From: CAZFZT01 sp964523675
GTDB taxonomy: Bacteria > Planctomycetota > Phycisphaerae > Phycisphaerales > SM1A02
Assembly: GCA_964523675.1 (NCBI GenBank)
Contig: CAZFZT010000011.1
Span: 1 to 58,873, forward strand
Direction of reading: 5' to 3'
DNA: 58,873 nucleotides
The notes under the pieces were generated by a model. The model was not told the origin of the DNA and did no database searches. It worked only from the letters and a program-made list of their open reading frames with translations. Within the stretch, counting starts at the first letter, position 1. Each line of letters starts with the position of its first letter. Position numbers and translations under genes: made by a program. This document shows, piece after piece, positions 55,768 through 58,873 of this stretch.

Positions 55768-56868
55768 ATGCAGATGCATATGGATGAGCCGTTGGCAACC
55801 GATGCACGTTCGGCTGGTAAGCGTGTTGATACAGCGCGCAGCATATGCACTGCGTCACTCCTAACTGCGAGAACACCCGGCGCGATCGCCATCGTGCAAC
55901 TACACGGCGATGTTGTGCCACTTCTGCTTCAGGTAACGAGCGTCAGTGACTGGCCCATCGGTCGGATGCGGCTTGTGAATCTGGCGGGAGTCGATGAGGG
56001 GCTCGCGGTACGTCTTGGTGAATCGATTGCACAGTTCATGCCGCACGGCGGAATACGTGTGATTGAGCGCCTCATGCAGAAACTTCTTGAGCTCGGCGTC
56101 AAGCTTCAGCGTGTCGTGGACGCTGACCCAAAGGCGCTCTATCCCGAAGCAGCAGATTCATATGAAGCCATGGCCCTAGCGGCGCTTGCGCGAGCGGCAA
56201 GTCCTCAGGCGATCGATCTGCTGCTCAGGGCGCCAGCGGCATGGCGTGCACTGCAGGGGCAGCCACTGAGTGAAATGGAGCAAGCGCGCTCGCAGCGACT
56301 CAATCGCCTCATTGATCCTCCGCTTGTCGTAGTAGCAGGTCCGCCTAATGTTGGAAAGAGCACCCTGAGCAATCTCCTGCTCGGCCGATCGATGTCGCTC
56401 GCCGTCGATATGCCGGGGACCACCCGGGATTACACTTCTGCCCTGATTGAGCTCCGCGGCTTGGTCGTTCGCTGGCACGACACGCCGGGCATCAGGCGAA
56501 GCGACGATCCGATTGAGATGAAGGCAATCGAACTTGCGCGAGTTCTCATCGAACAGGCCGACCTGCTCGTGTCGATCTCCGACGCTGAAAACGATTGGCT
56601 GGGGCCGCCAGACCTCCCACGGAAGGCAGACCTCATGGTGGTGAACAAAGTGGACATTGCGGGACGCAGCGACGGCGACCTTCAGGTCAGCGCGCGCACT
56701 GGCGAGGGGATCGCTGATCTGGTCCAGGTGGTGCGGGATGTGCTCGTTCCCCCCGAGGATACTGCCGCAGTGATCCCTGAGCGGTGGATCTATGATCCTC
56801 GTCTTGAGGAGGTAGAACACGCGCGTGGGTCAGATCGCGCTGCGGCCCAGAACGACCTGGGCTCCTGA
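55768..56868 (+). CDS. Divergent, shortened MnmE-like GTPase
   Basis: A 366-residue GTPase. Residues about 20-115 keep a thin version of the MnmE N-terminal domain (PGAIAIVQLHG, then an FMPHGGIRVIERL helix). The G domain is complete: G1 GPPNVGKST (191-199), G2 TTRD, G3 DTPG (238-241), G4 NKVD (293-296), G5 SAR (308-310). It lacks the MnmE C-terminal helical part and the closing CxGK, so it should not carry out tRNA wobble modification. The start is directly after the coaX stop (TGAATG), so it is probably co-transcribed. Confidence 0.8.
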   Translation: MQMHMDEPLATDARSAGKRVDTARSICTASLLTARTPGAIAIVQLHGDVVPLLLQVTSVSDWPIGRMRLVNLAGVDEGLAVRLGESIAQFMPHGGIRVIERLMQKLLELGVKLQRVVDADPKALYPEAADSYEAMALAALARAASPQAIDLLLRAPAAWRALQGQPLSEMEQARSQRLNRLIDPPLVVVAGPPNVGKSTLSNLLLGRSMSLAVDMPGTTRDYTSALIELRGLVVRWHDTPGIRRSDDPIEMKAIELARVLIEQADLLVSISDAENDWLGPPDLPRKADLMVVNKVDIAGRSDGDLQVSARTGEGIADLVQVVRDVLVPPEDTAAVIPERWIYDPRLEEVEHARGSDRAAAQNDLGS

Positions 56869-57078
56869 ACGGCTCGCAACGCCTCGATATGGGCTCGAAA
56901 CATGGACCGCCAGAATGGCAGTCAGCCACGGTGCCCACTTCATCCATGTCATTGCCGACCGTGGCACCCGGAGCGATTCTTTGTCGAACGGTGCGATTTT
57001 TCGGGGCCATGCGCGATATCGCCAGCGTGATATTCATTCCTTGCGTGGCACGGTCCTTGCGATCCCTCCGGCACGACG

Positions 57079-57642
57079 ATGTCTCCGCGCCTGCACCATC
57101 CCGGCCATCATGACTCCACCGGCGCTTCCGGCGGCTCCGGACGCTGGGCGGCGCAGCTTCATTCGACCAGCGAATCGCCGCCGATTCGCGCGAATCAGAT
57201 CGGGCCGCGCCTGAATCTGCTGATCTCGTATGCCGGCTGGCGCGAGGAGTCGGCCGTCAATCAACTGCCCAGGTTGCTCTCTCCGCTGGGAATCCAATCA
57301 GTGCGTGCAGATTCAGGCGAGGAAGCGGCCGAGGTCATTCGCACCCAACCGGTTCATATCGCAGTTGTCGATCTGGCGGTTCCGATTCGTCGGGACTGCG
57401 TCGATTCCCCGGCGGGGTCTCGCATCCTGACGCTTTTGCGCCGCTTGGACCAGCCGCCGCCTACTGTTGTCGTTCGTCCGCCTCAGCCGGCTCAGCGTGA
57501 GAGTGCGAGAACGCTTGCTGACGCCCTTCGTGAAGGGGCATTCGCAGTGCTTGATCGGCCGGTCGATCTCGAAACCATGCTCGAAGTGATGCGCCGCGTC
57601 CTCAAACGCTATTACGCAGGCCACTGGCCCTCAACGTCATGA
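57079..57642 (+). CDS. Degenerate receiver-like protein
   Basis: A 187-residue protein. From about 45 to 180 it shows the receiver fold (LLISYAGWREESAV, AVVDLAVP, AFAVLDRPVDLETML). The acceptor-like Asp98 remains, but the acidic pair is missing (ISYAG where receivers have VDDD), the Thr/Ser is replaced by VR and the Lys by Arg160. It would be a pseudo-receiver unable to take phosphate in the usual way. The start ATG at 57079 is poorly supported. Confidence 0.65.
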   Translation: MSPRLHHPGHHDSTGASGGSGRWAAQLHSTSESPPIRANQIGPRLNLLISYAGWREESAVNQLPRLLSPLGIQSVRADSGEEAAEVIRTQPVHIAVVDLAVPIRRDCVDSPAGSRILTLLRRLDQPPPTVVVRPPQPAQRESARTLADALREGAFAVLDRPVDLETMLEVMRRVLKRYYAGHWPSTS

Positions 57643-57768
57643 ATCATCACGGAGCCCCTGAGAGCCAACGGAGAAGAGCAAAGAAATGAAACCAGAAAGA
57701 GAAAACTGAAACCGCAGTCATGTCTTACATCGCTGTCGTAACCTAGTTCGTTCATTCCCAATCACCGT

Positions 57769-57796
57769 CGTGGCCCTCCGTGGCCTTCCGTGGTGA
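57769..57796. repeat. CCGTGGCC oligorepeat upstream of groES
   Basis: CGTGGCCCTCCGTGGCCTTC and following: three variants of CCGTGGCCYT in a row. No CIRCE element (TTAGCACTC and its inverted repeat) is visible in the promoter region. Confidence 0.5.
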
Positions 57797-57863
57797 GTTC
57801 GCTTTCAAAGAAGGAAGTCCAAGTTTTAAAGAGAAATCCAACCATCCAAAGGAGTCACACCAC

Positions 57864-58163
57864 ATGGCAATCAAAGTTCGACCCCTCGGCGACAAAATCA
57901 TCATCAAGCGCGCTGAAGCCCAATCCAAAACCGAATCAGGCATCTTCCTTCCCGAATCCGCCAAGGATAAGCCCAAGGAGGGCAAGGTGATCGCGCTCGG
58001 CAACGGCCACTTCAACAAGGACACCGGTGAATACACACCGTTCACCGTCAAGAAGGGCGACCGCGTCATCTTTTCCTCCTACGCAGGCACAGAAGTCAAG
58101 CTCGATGATGAGGAATACCTCATCATGACCGAGGACGACATCCTTGGCGTGATCGACGGCTGA
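57864..58163 (+). CDS. groES: Co-chaperonin GroES
   Basis: A 99-residue lid protein of the chaperonin. Family segments: KVRPLGDKIIIKRAEAQSKT at the start, the mobile loop GIFLPESAKDKPKEG, DRVIFSSYAGTEVKL and the closing EDDILGVIDG. AAAGGAG at 57848-57854 supports the ATG at 57864; the frame upstream is a chance extension. Two small genes separate it from groEL. Confidence 0.96.
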   Translation: MAIKVRPLGDKIIIKRAEAQSKTESGIFLPESAKDKPKEGKVIALGNGHFNKDTGEYTPFTVKKGDRVIFSSYAGTEVKLDDEEYLIMTEDDILGVIDG

Positions 58164-58185
58164 TGTTGTTGAAAAACTCATGCCA

Positions 58186-58199
58186 AGCCGCAAGCGGCT
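58186..58199. terminator. Small hairpin after groES
   Basis: AGCCG-CAAG-CGGCT forms a 5-base stem with a four-base loop 22 bases after the groES stop, without a T-run. It may attenuate reading into the following genes. Confidence 0.4.
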
Positions 58200-58202
58200 G
58201 GC

Positions 58203-58250
58203 CCCAACTCCCGTTTCCCAACTCCCAACTCCTAACTCCTTACTCCTGAA
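58203..58250. repeat. AACTCCC/ACTCCTA oligorepeat
   Basis: Successive variants of CCAACTCCC and CTAACTCCT between groES and the first small gene, ending two bases before its ATG. Confidence 0.65.
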
Positions 58251-58251
58251 C

Positions 58252-58476
58252 ATGGAACGTGGCCCGCTCATCAACATCATTCGCGAGCTCAAAGGCACCG
58301 ACAAGGAACTCACCTTGCTCCTTCTCGGCGAGACCGAGCCGCAGGAACTTCGCAACATTGTTGACGCTGAAGAACTCCACAGCGCCAACGGCATCAAGAT
58401 CACAACCAAGCAGAATTACATCTGGCTCGATGCGTCACACGTTTCGATGTGCTATCAGGCGCGGACGGACTTGTAA
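58252..58476 (+). CDS. Small protein 1 between groES and groEL
   Basis: A 74-residue protein with an amphipathic N-terminal helix and a beta-rich rest that ends in NYIWLDASHVSMCYQ. The ATG at 58252 is in an oligorepeat with no clear Shine-Dalgarno. The closing LDASHVS resembles LDAERIA in the next gene, so they may be related small barrels. Not a known chaperonin component. It stands 88 bases after groES. Confidence 0.6.
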   Translation: MERGPLINIIRELKGTDKELTLLLLGETEPQELRNIVDAEELHSANGIKITTKQNYIWLDASHVSMCYQARTDL

Positions 58477-58481
58477 GACCT

Positions 58482-58691
58482 ATGCCGATGACTCACGACC
58501 AGTTGCGCATAGCTTTGACTGACCTCAACGGTCAGCGAGCGGTGCGCATCCACTTCGATCAGGCAGATGATTGCAAGATCGAAGGCGCGCTCCTCGTCCC
58601 CGTGGAATCCGACAACATCGTCAAGCTCACGGATGGCAAGCGCGAATACCTCCTGGACGCGGAGCGCATCGCATGGATCGAAATCGGATGA
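58482..58691 (+). CDS. Small protein 2 between groES and groEL
   Basis: A 69-residue protein (ATG 58482, or 58488) built of beta strands, ending in KREYLLDAERIAWIEIG. The shape suggests a small SH3/Sm-like barrel. It starts five bases after small protein 1 stops and ends 56 bases ahead of groEL. The order groES, two small genes, groEL is unusual. Confidence 0.6.
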   Translation: MPMTHDQLRIALTDLNGQRAVRIHFDQADDCKIEGALLVPVESDNIVKLTDGKREYLLDAERIAWIEIG

Positions 58692-58747
58692 ACAGATAGC
58701 TCCGGCCTCGACCGGGGTTCACGATCGAAACAGAAAGGAACTGAACT

Positions 58748-58873
58748 ATGGCAGCAAAACAGATCGCATACGACGTTGACGCCCGGGAGAAAATGCTCCG
58801 GGGCATTCAGAAACTCGCCAAGGCCGTCAAGGTCACGCTCGGCCCGTCCGGCCGGGTCGTCATCCTTGAAAAG
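58748..58873 (+). CDS. groEL: Chaperonin GroEL (5' part, runs off the window)
   Basis: The first 42 codons of GroEL: AAKQIAYDVDAREKMLRGI, then AVKVTLGPSGRVVIL, where most GroELs have LGPKGRNVVL. AAAGGA eight bases upstream supports the ATG at 58748. The 3' part lies outside the window. Confidence 0.93.
   Translation, partial: MAAKQIAYDVDAREKMLRGIQKLAKAVKVTLGPSGRVVILEK

Noticed and set aside
57643..57863. CIRCE element upstream of groES
   Set aside because: No TTAGCACTC with inverted GAGTGCTAA can be found in this stretch.

Overview
This 58.9 kb window is a conserved chromosomal stretch of a GC-rich (about 60% by eye) bacterium, most likely a planctomycete of the class Phycisphaerae. This rests on two secreted proteins with cysteine-flanked, dockerin-like Ca-binding C-termini, many small lipoproteins, a planctomycete style of scattered informational genes, and typical short intergenic oligorepeats. 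I see no prophage, CRISPR array, rRNA operon or insertion sequence. There is one tRNA, tRNA(CAT). A 10-N scaffold gap at 2132-2141 splits a desaturase gene and looks like an unmerged contig overlap.

Layout. 0-4.8 kb: serA, an acyl desaturase, a DUF1015 protein with a small conserved partner, and a PilZ protein. 4.8-12.2 kb: an envelope cluster on the minus strand (giant AsmA-like protein, LOG-family protein, lipoprotein, phosphatidylserine synthase). 12.3-18.6 kb: an exported three-domain redoxin, the tRNA, a dockerin-type secreted protein, a DUF2243 membrane protein with a tiny partner, ubiX and a lipoprotein. 19-27.9 kb: CheR-PAS signalling protein, class IV aminotransferase, thiolase, orphan receiver, YetF-like membrane protein, and asnS followed by two small genes, the second HicA-like and meeting a HicB-like gene tail to tail. 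28.3-38.7 kb: ricT with a basic tail, a second dockerin protein, a DUF4253 protein, pyruvate phosphate dikinase with a histone-H1-like N-terminal extension, pabB, a sialidase/BNR remnant and an HU protein. 38.8-45.2 kb: dnaB with an SSB-like acidic tip, S9 peptidase, tyrS and an exported superoxide dismutase.

45.8-50.2 kb holds four contiguous genes that match the ebo metabolite-export cluster (TatD hydrolase, EboE-like TIM barrel, UbiA-like prenyltransferase, phosphodiesterase). EboA and EboD are absent from the locus. This is the most system-like accessory unit here. 50.3-57.6 kb: ClC channel with CBS domains, rnpA-yidD, then a run of degenerate enzymes: a phosphoribosyltransferase/hydrolase fusion that has lost key residues in both domains, a type III pantothenate kinase lacking the first Asp, a shortened MnmE-like GTPase and a pseudo-receiver. 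The right edge is a groES-groEL locus in which two small, apparently related genes sit between groES and groEL; groEL runs off the window.

All functions are assigned by reading motifs by eye; no database search was possible. Starts are chosen from alignment sense, Shine-Dalgarno-like sequence and overlaps, and are flagged when ambiguous.
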